Part shown: positions 1 to 8,129 of the stretch, one piece after another
Layout of the letters: every line of letters starts with the position of its first letter
Numbering within the stretch: position 1 is the stretch's first letter
DNA from: CAWGCE01 sp964480915
GTDB lineage: Bacteria; Planctomycetota; Planctomycetia; Pirellulales; Pirellulaceae
DNA length: 64,000 nucleotides
Direction of reading: 5' to 3'
Assembly (NCBI GenBank): GCA_964480915.1
Contig: CAYZRS010000012.1
Location: 45,689-109,688, forward strand
Notes under the pieces: generated by a model
The model's input: only the letters and a program-made list of their open reading frames with translations
The model's database searches: none
What the model was told of the DNA's origin: nothing
Translations under genes and position numbers: made by a program

Positions 1-22
1 GCCGTTCGCGGCAACCACGACA

Positions 23-1528
23 ATGCAACGTTTTCGCGCACTCATCTGCATTCTTAGTTTGGCCATGGTGGCTCCTCCGTTCCCCGTCTTCGCACAGGGT
101 GGATATGGCGTACCGGTCACCTGCCAGGATTATCGTCTGACCTGCCAGACCGTCTACGAACAACAACCGATCACGACCTATCGCATGCAAAGCGAAACCG
201 TCGTGCAGAAGCGACAAGTTGTGTCCTATCGTCCCGTGACAGAAACCGTCATGCAGGAACGTCGTCATCGCGTTGCCAAGCCGGTCACTCAGACTTCTTA
301 TCGTGAAGAGCGCCAAACCGTCCTGCGTCCCGTCTGGGAAACGAAGTACCGCGATATGAGCTACAACCGAGTGCGCTACGTGAATGAGACATCGTCGCGG
401 ATGGAACGACGGGTCGTTCAAAAACCGGTCACCGAAACGGCCTATCGTGAAGAACGACGCGTCGTACAAAAACCGGTCACTCAGACCGTCATGCAAGATC
501 AGATGGCGACCGCCATGGTGCCCCAAACCAGCTATCGTCAACAGTTAATCGATCGGGGTCAGTACGTAGATCAAATGGTCTTCAAACCGGGCGATGTGCG
601 AAATCGATTGCGATGGCAAGGACGGGGCTGCGACAAAGACCCACTCACGGGCGACTGCCAATTCCGTCGTGCCGGCCTCTACTGGCAACAGCAAGAACAA
701 CCCGGTTCGTGGACAGCAAACAAGGTCTATGTGCCCAACGTTGGCATCCAACAGATCGCCGAGACGCAATACGTCCCGCAACAATTCACTCGCAAGGTGG
801 CCATTCCGGTAACGAACTACGTCCCAGAAGTTCAGTCACGCCGAGTCCCCGTCCAAACAGTTCGCATGGTGCAAGAGGAACAAGTGCGACAAGTTCCGGT
901 GACGACACAGCGTCCTGTCGTGGAACGAATCACTAACTACGTACCGGAACGCGTCTGCAAATGGGTTCCGCAAGAAATGGTTCGCCGCGTGCCCGTCACG
1001 ACGCAAAAGGTCGTCTACGAAGATCGTGTTGAACAAGTGCCCGTTACGACGACTCGAATGGTTGCCGAATACAAGACGGTCGACGTCCCACAGACGACCA
1101 ACCGCTGGGTGCCACAAACGACGATGCGCCAAGTTCCACGCACGGTCATGATGCGGGTCCCCATCACGCCAACGGTCCCTGTTTGCGACACTGGCTGTTC
1201 CTATTCCACCCCGGTCAGTTCGTACAGCAGTTCGAGCACTCCCTATGCGGAACCGATCCGAACCATCCCGACGGCTCCGATGGAAAACTACACCGGTCCG
1301 ACCATCGAATCGTCACCAACGACCAGCTACCCCGAAACGACCGAACCGACACCGGCGACCGGGCCAATCACTTCGGACGACCAATGGCGTCCGCGGGCAC
1401 CTGTCCTCGAATTTGGCCCGAGCGCACGTGGACCGCAGGCTCGATCAGCACGCGCCAACGAAGGTGGCTGGCGAGCGGTGGCGACGAAAGGGTCGACGGA
1501 CCGAGTTCGTCTCTCGAAAGCCGAGTAA
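23..1528 (+). CDS. Secreted repetitive protein rich in PVTxT / VPxTxR motifs
   Basis: 501 aa. A signal peptide is visible (hydrophobic residues 5-24, likely cleavage after VFA-Q). Residues 55-170 and 250-385 consist of degenerate repeats of about 13-16 residues built on PVTxT, YREER and RVVQKP in the first block and VPVTTxR, MVxE and NYVPE in the second. The strict alternation of hydrophobic and polar residues (V-x-V-x-x) suggests a beta-rich fibrous or stalk-like structure. A non-repetitive centre (about 190-235) holds two Cys in a Trp-rich patch, and the tail after residue 390 is Ser/Pro/Thr-rich. I do not recognise a named family; proteins like this occur in planctomycete genomes as exported hypotheticals. 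The start lies only 22 bases from the window edge, but the signal peptide fits it well. Confidence 0.8.
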   Translation: MQRFRALICILSLAMVAPPFPVFAQGGYGVPVTCQDYRLTCQTVYEQQPITTYRMQSETVVQKRQVVSYRPVTETVMQERRHRVAKPVTQTSYREERQTVLRPVWETKYRDMSYNRVRYVNETSSRMERRVVQKPVTETAYREERRVVQKPVTQTVMQDQMATAMVPQTSYRQQLIDRGQYVDQMVFKPGDVRNRLRWQGRGCDKDPLTGDCQFRRAGLYWQQQEQPGSWTANKVYVPNVGIQQIAETQYVPQQFTRKVAIPVTNYVPEVQSRRVPVQTVRMVQEEQVRQVPVTTQRPVVERITNYVPERVCKWVPQEMVRRVPVTTQKVVYEDRVEQVPVTTTRMVAEYKTVDVPQTTNRWVPQTTMRQVPRTVMMRVPITPTVPVCDTGCSYSTPVSSYSSSSTPYAEPIRTIPTAPMENYTGPTIESSPTTSYPETTEPTPATGPITSDDQWRPRAPVLEFGPSARGPQARSARANEGGWRAVATKGSTDRVRLSKAE

Positions 1529-1592
1529 TCAAAACGCGGCACTTCACGGGCACCTCCTCGGCGAGCCCATCTTGACCCCGTATACTGGCAGC

Positions 1593-2834
1593 ATGGAATT
1601 GCAACTCGCCAGCACCGACCAAGAAGAGCGTTCCCCATTGCTGGGACGCTACGTTGCCTTCGTCGGCAAATTGGGTGGAGTCACCAAACAGGAAGCGCAC
1701 CAGTTGGTTCGCCAACAGGGCGGCATTCCCGTCAGCGCCGAACACGTCAAGCTCGACTTGATCGTGATCGGTGCCGATGCCTGGCCGTTTGAAGCGGCCG
1801 ACTTGCTAGAAGCGACGGTCGCCGCCGCAGCCGCCAAAGGCCTGATCGAGATCATGGCCGAAACTCAGTTGTGGGAAGAACTGGGATTGGTCGAACCGGA
1901 CCAAGACGTCCGCCAGCTCTACACACCAGCCATGTTGGCCGAACTCCTAAAAGTTCCGCTGGCCCACGTACGACGTTGGCATCGGCGGGGACTGATCAAA
2001 CCGGCACGCATTGTTCATCGCCTTCCATATTTTGACTTTCAAGAAGTCATCACGGCCCGCCGATTGGCGCAGCTGCTGGCGGCCGGCGCATCGCCGAAGG
2101 CAATTGAGTCGAAACTCGACGCGCTGTCGAAACTGGCACCTAACGTCGATCGCCCACTGGCCCAGCTGTCGGTGATCGTCGAAGGTCGCGACTTATTGCT
2201 TCGCGATGGCGAAGGTCTGATCGAAAGCAGCGGTCAACGTCGTTTCGATTTTGCCGCAGCGGAAGAAGACAACGAATCCACTTCAACGCAACCTTCTCAG
2301 CCGACGACAAGCGAGACAGCAGAAGCGGTCATTTTAAATTCGGTCGACTACTTTCAGCCGCAGCAGCTGGAACGAGTCAGCTCGGAAGAGCTGCTAACGC
2401 AGGCAGCCAACTATGAAGACAACGGCGACTTACAGGCGGCGGTCGATACGTATCGAGCCCTCCTCTTCGTCGACGGTACCGATCCGGAAATCAATTTCCA
2501 GCTGGCCGAATTGCTCTATCGTTTAGGCGATGTTTCGGCCGCCCGCGAACGCTACTACGTCGTTCTAGAACTCGACGAAGACTTTGTGGAAGCACGAGCC
2601 AACTTGGGATGCGTGTTGGCGGAAATGGGACAGCAGGAATTGGCGATTGCCGCTTTCAGTGGGACGCTCGATCGCCATCGCGAATATCCTGACGTCCACT
2701 ATCATCTCGCTCGCACCCTGGACGAGGTGGAACGGCACAACGAGGCCAACATCCACTGGCGAGAATTCTTGGCGCTCGCACCCGACAGCGCTTGGGCTCA
2801 AGAGGCTCGAGATCGACTCGGACTGGACGATTAG
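1593..2834 (+). CDS. BRCT-like / MerR-type HTH / TPR protein
   Basis: 413 aa from the ATG at 1593; the open frame reaches back to 1245 but overlaps the preceding gene in another frame, so the internal ATG is preferred. Residues about 10-105 read like a BRCT fold (YVAFVGKLGG, then a conserved GG in RQQGGIPVS, DLIVIGAD, and a Trp near the end). Residues about 115-180 resemble a MerR-type helix-turn-helix: YTPAMLAELL followed by VRRWHRRGLI and a basic FQEVITARRL helix. After an acidic linker, residues 265-410 hold three to four TPR-like helix pairs. A DNA-binding or scaffold role is inference. No partner gene is obvious. Domain assignments are by eye; the HTH is the most secure and the BRCT the least. 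Confidence 0.8.
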   Translation: MELQLASTDQEERSPLLGRYVAFVGKLGGVTKQEAHQLVRQQGGIPVSAEHVKLDLIVIGADAWPFEAADLLEATVAAAAAKGLIEIMAETQLWEELGLVEPDQDVRQLYTPAMLAELLKVPLAHVRRWHRRGLIKPARIVHRLPYFDFQEVITARRLAQLLAAGASPKAIESKLDALSKLAPNVDRPLAQLSVIVEGRDLLLRDGEGLIESSGQRRFDFAAAEEDNESTSTQPSQPTTSETAEAVILNSVDYFQPQQLERVSSEELLTQAANYEDNGDLQAAVDTYRALLFVDGTDPEINFQLAELLYRLGDVSAARERYYVVLELDEDFVEARANLGCVLAEMGQQELAIAAFSGTLDRHREYPDVHYHLARTLDEVERHNEANIHWREFLALAPDSAWAQEARDRLGLDD

Positions 2835-2872
2835 CCGCCAAACGATGCCCATATCCCCCAATCGGCAGAGCC

Positions 2873-2906
2873 GTAATTTGACCGATTAGGCCGCCTGTAA
2901 TTTGAC
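2873..2906. repeat. Pair of 10-bp direct repeats 24 bp apart
   Basis: GTAATTTGAC occurs at 2873-2882 and again at 2897-2906 in the 154-bp gap ahead of the membrane-protein gene. Start-to-start spacing is 24 bp, so both copies lie roughly on the same helix face. They could be an operator or the upstream part of a promoter, or simply a chance repeat; no good -10 element follows at the right distance. Confidence 0.3.
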
Positions 2907-2988
2907 GAGCCGCCCAAATTCGTGGGTAGGCACCGCAATCGGCGGGGCGTATTCTGGACGATTCGCCCGAAGTTTCGCGACATCACAA

Positions 2989-4284
2989 ATGCAACATTTC
3001 CTCTTCCAATATCATCCTGTAGCGCCGACGACATGGGTCTACCTGTCGTCGCTGCTGGCGATTGGTTTGTTCTTCAAATTCAACCGATTTTGGAGTGTGC
3101 GCAACCTCGACATCTTGATGCTTTTGGCCATGTCGCCCGGCCTGCTGATGATCTATTTCGGCTACCAGTCGAAGGCAGCCAATGTCGACGTGATGGTTGC
3201 CGAACAGATCGATCATACTGCCTCACCAGAGACGACGGCCCAATTGTCGATCGGTCAAGAAATGAGCCGCGAGGGTTATTTTTGGCTCGTCGGTTGTGCC
3301 GGTCTGTGGATGATCCGATTGGCGCTCGATTCCGTCCTGCGCAGGCGGCCTTTATTGACCCCCAATATCACGATTGGTGGATTGGCCTTCATGGGTGCAG
3401 CGCTATTCATCTTTTTGATGGCCAACGTCGCTTCTTCGCCCGGCAATGCGCGGTTGGACAACTTAATCGACTTCAATCATGCCAACGGCCCAGGCTATGC
3501 CGCACTCAATCACCTGCCCGTCAGCGCCCATAAGACGCTCGCCATCATTTCGCATGCAGCGATCGTGTTAGGCCTGGTGCTGGTTGGACATCGCCACTTT
3601 GGCAACGTCACGAATGGTTTCGGTGCCGCCATGCTTTATCTCATGATGCCCTACACCTCGCAAATGACCGGTGCGCTAGACCATTTCCTGCCGGCCGCGT
3701 TACTCGTCTGGGCGGTGCTGTTTTACCGGCAACCGATCGTATCCGGATTGTTGGTGGGAGCAGCCTCGGGCTGCATTTACTATCCGCTGTTTATCGTTCC
3801 GTTGTGGATCAGCTACTACTGGCGACGAGGCTGGGCACGCTTCGTCGCAGGCGTACTCATTGCACTGGTGACGATGGCCGGCCTGATCGCGTTGACGCCC
3901 AGCACGAGTGGTTTACTGAGCGATCTGCAAAGGATGTTTGGCCTCAGAGCTCCACAGATGACGGGGCTCGAAGGCATTTGGGACGAGACATCGGGCGGCT
4001 GGAATCCCCAATATCGCCTGCCGGCACTCGCTTTGTTTGTTGTGCTCTCGCTGGGATTGATGCTGTGGCCGGCGAAAAAGAACCTCGGCACATTGATCAG
4101 CTGCACAGCACTGATCATGGTGGCTGCCCAATTTTGGATGGGCTGGGGCGGCGGCTTGGCGATCGCTTGGTATTTGCCGCTGACGCTGCTCACCATCTTC
4201 CGGCCAAACTTAGAAGACCGAACCGCGACGACGATGCTCAAGGCGCGACCGACGGCCAACCAGCAAACGACGGCAACGGCCTAA
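2989..4284 (+). CDS. Polytopic membrane protein of unknown function
   Basis: 431 aa from ATG 2989; a TTG at 2902 would add 29 polar residues and is less likely. About ten hydrophobic segments are visible, for example near residues 13-30, 38-56, 92-110, 122-142, 180-200, 205-225, 240-290, 345-362 and 370-410. Loops are short, with a longer one carrying a Trp-rich stretch near residue 325-345. The pattern of many TM helices with FNRFWSVRNLDILML at the start is reminiscent of GT-C type membrane glycosyltransferases or O-antigen-like membrane proteins, but I see no diagnostic motif, so the function is left open. It ends 74 bp from a convergent gene. Confidence 0.75.
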   Translation: MQHFLFQYHPVAPTTWVYLSSLLAIGLFFKFNRFWSVRNLDILMLLAMSPGLLMIYFGYQSKAANVDVMVAEQIDHTASPETTAQLSIGQEMSREGYFWLVGCAGLWMIRLALDSVLRRRPLLTPNITIGGLAFMGAALFIFLMANVASSPGNARLDNLIDFNHANGPGYAALNHLPVSAHKTLAIISHAAIVLGLVLVGHRHFGNVTNGFGAAMLYLMMPYTSQMTGALDHFLPAALLVWAVLFYRQPIVSGLLVGAASGCIYYPLFIVPLWISYYWRRGWARFVAGVLIALVTMAGLIALTPSTSGLLSDLQRMFGLRAPQMTGLEGIWDETSGGWNPQYRLPALALFVVLSLGLMLWPAKKNLGTLISCTALIMVAAQFWMGWGGGLAIAWYLPLTLLTIFRPNLEDRTATTMLKARPTANQQTTATA

Positions 4285-4358
4285 CGGACGCCGAACCACG
4301 CCCGACGATTCGCCAGCTGCCAGCTGCCAGTGTCTTACCGGTTCGCTTCCGAAAGATT

Positions 4359-4739
4359 TCAAGCCAAGTCGGAGGGCCGCATTCCCAAATCGACAATGCT
4401 GCAAGCTTGAATCGGCTCCAGCCCCAACGTTTCTGCTTTCGCCAAGAGCTCTTCGCTTGTCGTTCCCGGATTCAAGTACAGCTCTTCACAGCCGACTTCG
4501 GCAATCTCCTCCAGGACACGAATGCCGATCGCCGGTGGCAAGTAGACGCTGATCCGCTGGAGCGGTTTCACCGGTACATCACTCAGCGAAAGATAAACCT
4601 GCAGCCCTTCAATCTCGCCACCCTTCGGGTTAATCGGAAAGACGGTGTAACCCTGCTGCATGTGGGCTCGCACCGATTGGTTACCAAACTTGGATCGATC
4701 CGAACTGGCGCCTAGGACCGCAACTGTTTTCTCGCTCAT
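4359..4739 (-). CDS. CoA-binding domain protein (YccU-like)
   Basis: 126 aa, the normal length for the CoA_binding_2 family. A Rossmann-type start (VAVLGASSDRSKFGNQSV) is followed by VFPINPKGGEIEG and a late YLNPGTTSEE stretch, the pattern seen in stand-alone homologues of the N-terminal domain of succinyl-CoA synthetase alpha. These proteins bind CoA; their cellular role is mostly unknown. The gene is convergent with the preceding membrane-protein gene and appears monocistronic. Confidence 0.85.
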   Translation of the reverse strand: MSEKTVAVLGASSDRSKFGNQSVRAHMQQGYTVFPINPKGGEIEGLQVYLSLSDVPVKPLQRISVYLPPAIGIRVLEEIAEVGCEELYLNPGTTSEELLAKAETLGLEPIQACSIVDLGMRPSDLA

Positions 4740-5006
4740 CGTGTGACCTCTTCGAGTCTGTTCATTCCTGCAATACGTTTCACTTGTTGTGTCAGGCAGA
4801 ATAGCCGATCTCGCCAGCGCAGCAACGCGTCCACGACTTTGAAATAGCTAGCACGGCAGGTGGGATGACCGACGTTCGGAAAGTCACCCCACGAACGCAG
4901 CAGAAACTCGACTTGAGCCAACCCGACCGATCGGCCTACTCTCCGCGACAAAAGTAGAGGTCGGTAAATCCGGCTCGGCAAATCAACCTACAATCAAAGG
5001 CGACCC

Positions 5007-6032
5007 ATGGGACGTCCGACTTTTATCCTGTTGTTACTCATTGCAGCGATCGGTGGCTGGTTCGTGATGAGCGAACTCTCACTTCAGGACCCGTCCGGTC
5101 GTCCGCTGGGGACGCTCACGCCGACACCGGTCGGCCCAACGGGAGGCGGCCTTGGGACGCAGATCACTAACACCTTACGTGGCGGCAGCCCGCGACCGCC
5201 AACTCGCCCAGCGGGCGTCATTCGTGTGGCCACGATGAATTTGGACAACTTCGACAATGCCAAAGCTGCCCGAAACGACATCGTGGGAGTCACGGCGCGG
5301 ATCGTATCCAATTTCGACGTCGTCGCGCTGCAGGACATTACCTCGGGCGAACAGAATGCCGTTCCTGCTTTGGTCGACGCGGCGAATGCGCTCGGTTGTG
5401 ACTACGACTTCGTTGTGGGACCACGGGTGGGTCGCCAACAACAATTTCAGCAGTTCGCATTCATCTATGACAAAACACGAATTGAAGTGGACCGCTATGA
5501 ACTTTATAGCGTGCAAGACCCAGACGACCTGCTGAAATACGAACCGTTCGTTGCCTGGTTTCGAGTACGCGGCGTTGACCCTCAGGATGCGTTCACGTTC
5601 AGCTTGGTTAACATGCTGGTCGACCCGGAAGAAGCGCCACGCGAAAACGGCATCACACCGGCCGTGTTTGATCAAGTACGCAATGATCGTCGTGGTGAGG
5701 ACGACGTGATTTTACTGGGCGATTTTGCGATGAACGCGACCGACCTGCAGAAGAAGGTGGCCATGCCGAGCGGCGTTTTCATCATTCGCGATGCGCCGAC
5801 GAACCCGCAGCATGACCGATCCAACGTGAACATCATCGTCGATCGCCATGCGACTGTCGAATTGACCGGACGATCGGGTGTCTTCGATTTTCTTCGCGAG
5901 TTGAATCTGTCGATGGAACAGGCAGTCACGATCTCGAACCACTTACCCGTCTGGGCCGAGTTCTCGGTCTATGAAGGAGGCCAACCAGGCCGAGTCGCCG
6001 CGAATGCCGATGAAGCGATGAGCGTGCCCTAA
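5007..6032 (+). CDS. Secreted endonuclease/exonuclease/phosphatase-fold protein, active site degraded
   Basis: 341 aa. Residues 5-21 form an N-terminal signal or anchor, followed by a Gly/Pro/Thr-rich linker to about residue 68. The rest follows the DNase I-like EEP order: ATMNLDN (N78), VVALQD (110), FAFIYDK, LLGDFAMN (D239), IIVDR (D279) and SNHLPVW (H312). Compared with bovine DNase I, several catalytic positions look replaced: the usual Glu of LQE is D110, the Glu before the FxY strand is Q148, the first catalytic His aligns with L204, and the Asp of SDH is N311. It may be a binding protein with an EEP fold rather than a nuclease. The alignment was done by eye. The start ATG at 5007 gives a clean hydrophobic N-terminus. 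Confidence 0.8.
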   Translation: MGRPTFILLLLIAAIGGWFVMSELSLQDPSGRPLGTLTPTPVGPTGGGLGTQITNTLRGGSPRPPTRPAGVIRVATMNLDNFDNAKAARNDIVGVTARIVSNFDVVALQDITSGEQNAVPALVDAANALGCDYDFVVGPRVGRQQQFQQFAFIYDKTRIEVDRYELYSVQDPDDLLKYEPFVAWFRVRGVDPQDAFTFSLVNMLVDPEEAPRENGITPAVFDQVRNDRRGEDDVILLGDFAMNATDLQKKVAMPSGVFIIRDAPTNPQHDRSNVNIIVDRHATVELTGRSGVFDFLRELNLSMEQAVTISNHLPVWAEFSVYEGGQPGRVAANADEAMSVP

Positions 6033-6047
6033 GCGCAGTCGAAGCAA

Positions 6048-6695
6048 TCAATTCGCCGCCGACGTGTTTTGAAAATGCGACATGTATTCGCTCATCGGTG
6101 GCAGCCCCACCTCTGCCCGCAAGGCGTCAAGTTGTTCGGGCGATTCGCAAGGCAGTGGCTCGAGCCCTTGCTTGCCAGCGCGGAGGATGCCACGCATTTG
6201 CGTTCCGTAACGCTGCTTCTTTCCTTCGGCTAAAAGCACACGGTCGGTCAGGTAGGCGACATCGGCAGCGCCGACTTCACCGTCGGCCAGCTGGTTCATC
6301 TTGTCTAAACAAGTCCGTTGAAATTTTGGGTTCGCATCCGCATGCTGCACCAACAGCCAAGCCGCTCGGGCGCCGTCTTCTCCGACCAGCGATTTTCCCA
6401 GCCAGCCATGCTTACGCACCTGCCTCGACAGCCACGTCCAGTTCTTCCGGTCCACGCGAGCCATCCTATTTCCCAGCTTCGTCGACACGGCAACCAGGTT
6501 CTCACCATTCGCCAACCGCCGATTCACTTCCTTGCGAATCTTTTGATCAGCCTCCATCCGCTGCAGCAGCTCTTGCCGTAATTCTGGCAATTGGCAGACC
6601 GGCTGCTCATCACCCTGCGCCCACACAGGATTACTGCTTCGCAGCAGCGCAACGAAAACCAAGAAACCAGCGAACCAACTTCTTTGCAACCACAT
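6048..6695 (-). CDS. Exported DUF6624 family protein
   Basis: 215 aa from the ATG at 6695, which has GGAG about 8 bases upstream and gives a clean signal peptide (MWLQRSWF..., cleaved near VWA-Q). An upstream ATG at 6746 would add 17 polar residues. The body matches the DUF6624 pattern: an early ELRQELLQRMEADQ helix, AWLLVQHAD, then VAYLTDRVLLAEGKKQRYGTQ and a C-terminal LDALRAEVGLPP. The function of this family is not known; helices dominate. It is convergent with the EEP-fold gene, whose stop lies only 15 bp away. Confidence 0.75.
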   Translation of the reverse strand: MWLQRSWFAGFLVFVALLRSSNPVWAQGDEQPVCQLPELRQELLQRMEADQKIRKEVNRRLANGENLVAVSTKLGNRMARVDRKNWTWLSRQVRKHGWLGKSLVGEDGARAAWLLVQHADANPKFQRTCLDKMNQLADGEVGAADVAYLTDRVLLAEGKKQRYGTQMRGILRAGKQGLEPLPCESPEQLDALRAEVGLPPMSEYMSHFQNTSAAN

Positions 6696-6938
6696 CGGGC
6701 AGCTCCACCATTCGTTTTGAAATCGCGACTCATGACCGGCGTTCATCTTCCCTCAACCACTTTCCGAGTTCAATGAAACGGCGTTTTCGACACGGGTGAC
6801 CACTCATCGAAGATTTATCGGTCACATCCACGCTACCCCGGCGTGACATAAAATCAGCCTGGGTTACCTTAGAACAGGTTGCAAGAGACGCGTTTTGAAA
6901 CTCCGCGCCACGACGCCGCTTAGCCCTGGAACCTACCG

Positions 6939-8027
6939 ATGGAATTAGGCCTCCCCGCAAGATACTTCACGAGTCGTTCCGTCCATGAACAAGAATCGGA
7001 TCGCATTTTTCGAAACGGTTGGCTGTGCCTTGATCGCGTGGATCGTCTCTCTGCCGTTGGCGAGTACCGCACCTACGAAATCGAAGGCGTTTCCATTTTG
7101 GCCACGCGCACGGATCAAGGGCTGCAAACTTTTCACAACGTCTGTCGTCATCGTGGAGCGATCCTGTGCACCGAGCCCTGTGGAGAACTGAATAACGGCC
7201 GCATCCAATGCGCCTATCATGCTTGGACTTATGGCGGTGCGGGCGAACTGCTCAGCGCGCCCAACATGCGCAACGATCCGGATTTCAAGTCGCACGAGTT
7301 TGGACTGGCGCCGATCGCCTCGGCCGAGTGGAACGGCTACCTGATGATCAATTTGGCAGTAGAACCCGAACCATTTGCGGCCGCCTATGATGCCGTCATG
7401 GACCACTTTCGGCCCTGGTCGATGGATCAACTGACGATGAAGGATCAGCGCATCTACAACGTCCAAGCCAATTGGAAATTGGTTTTTCAAAATTTCAGCG
7501 AATGTTACCACTGCCCGACAGTCCACCCGGCCTTGGCGAAGCTGACACCGTACCAATCGGCGACGAACGACATCGATTCGGGCCCGTTTCAAGGTGGCCC
7601 CATGCAGTTATCAGACGGCACTGACACGATGTCTTCGGACGGGAAATCGGTCAGTCGTCCTCTGCCCCGGCTATCGTCAAAACAGCGGAGAACCGTCGGC
7701 TACTACACGCTGTTTCCGACGATGTTTATCAGCCCGCATCCCGATTACGTGATGGTGCATCGGCTCTATCGCCAAACCATCGACCGGACACGCATCGAAT
7801 GTGATTTCCTGTTTGACCAAGCAGCGATCGAATCTGGCGAGGCCGATCCGGCTCGCGCGGTAGAATTTTGGGACATGACGAACAGGCAGGATTGGCACGT
7901 CTGCGAATTGGTCCAACGGGGCGCGGCGAGCCATCTACCACCGGGCCCTTACAGTCCACTGGAGACGGTCCTACCAAAATTCGATCGCCACTATCTGGCG
8001 CAAATGGACTCCCCTCAGCTCGGGTAA
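6939..8027 (+). CDS. Rieske non-heme iron oxygenase, alpha subunit type
   Basis: 362 aa, typical for the family. The Rieske [2Fe-2S] ligands are C69 and H71 (CRHRG) and C91 and H94 (CAYHAW). The catalytic mononuclear iron site is visible as E188, H191 and H196 in NFSECYHCPTVHP, with D318 (NRQDWHVCE) as the likely carboxylate ligand. This resembles the choline monooxygenase / aromatic ring-hydroxylating group. The substrate cannot be read from sequence. No ferredoxin or reductase subunit lies next to it, so electrons would come from a partner elsewhere. The ATG at 6939 starts right at the conserved N-terminus (LPARYFTSRSV). The following glycosyltransferase gene is 102 bp downstream and may be independent. 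Confidence 0.9.
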   Translation: MELGLPARYFTSRSVHEQESDRIFRNGWLCLDRVDRLSAVGEYRTYEIEGVSILATRTDQGLQTFHNVCRHRGAILCTEPCGELNNGRIQCAYHAWTYGGAGELLSAPNMRNDPDFKSHEFGLAPIASAEWNGYLMINLAVEPEPFAAAYDAVMDHFRPWSMDQLTMKDQRIYNVQANWKLVFQNFSECYHCPTVHPALAKLTPYQSATNDIDSGPFQGGPMQLSDGTDTMSSDGKSVSRPLPRLSSKQRRTVGYYTLFPTMFISPHPDYVMVHRLYRQTIDRTRIECDFLFDQAAIESGEADPARAVEFWDMTNRQDWHVCELVQRGAASHLPPGPYSPLETVLPKFDRHYLAQMDSPQLG

Positions 8028-8129
8028 TAAAGGGCCTCGGAACTGAGCTAAGCAAACGGACGCAAATGCGTTAGCCTGGGAGCGATTTGAGGCCCGATTC
8101 GACGCTGGAACAAGACAAGGACCGCCCCG

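Noticed and set aside
1183..1575. Frame overlapping the end of the repetitive protein and beginning of the BRCT/MerR/TPR gene
   Set aside because: Out of frame with both real genes and without domain features.
4736..4981. Minus-strand frame of 81 codons overlapping the CoA-binding gene by ATGA
   Set aside because: No ribosome site, Arg-rich low-quality composition and no recognisable domain; the overlap is the only support.
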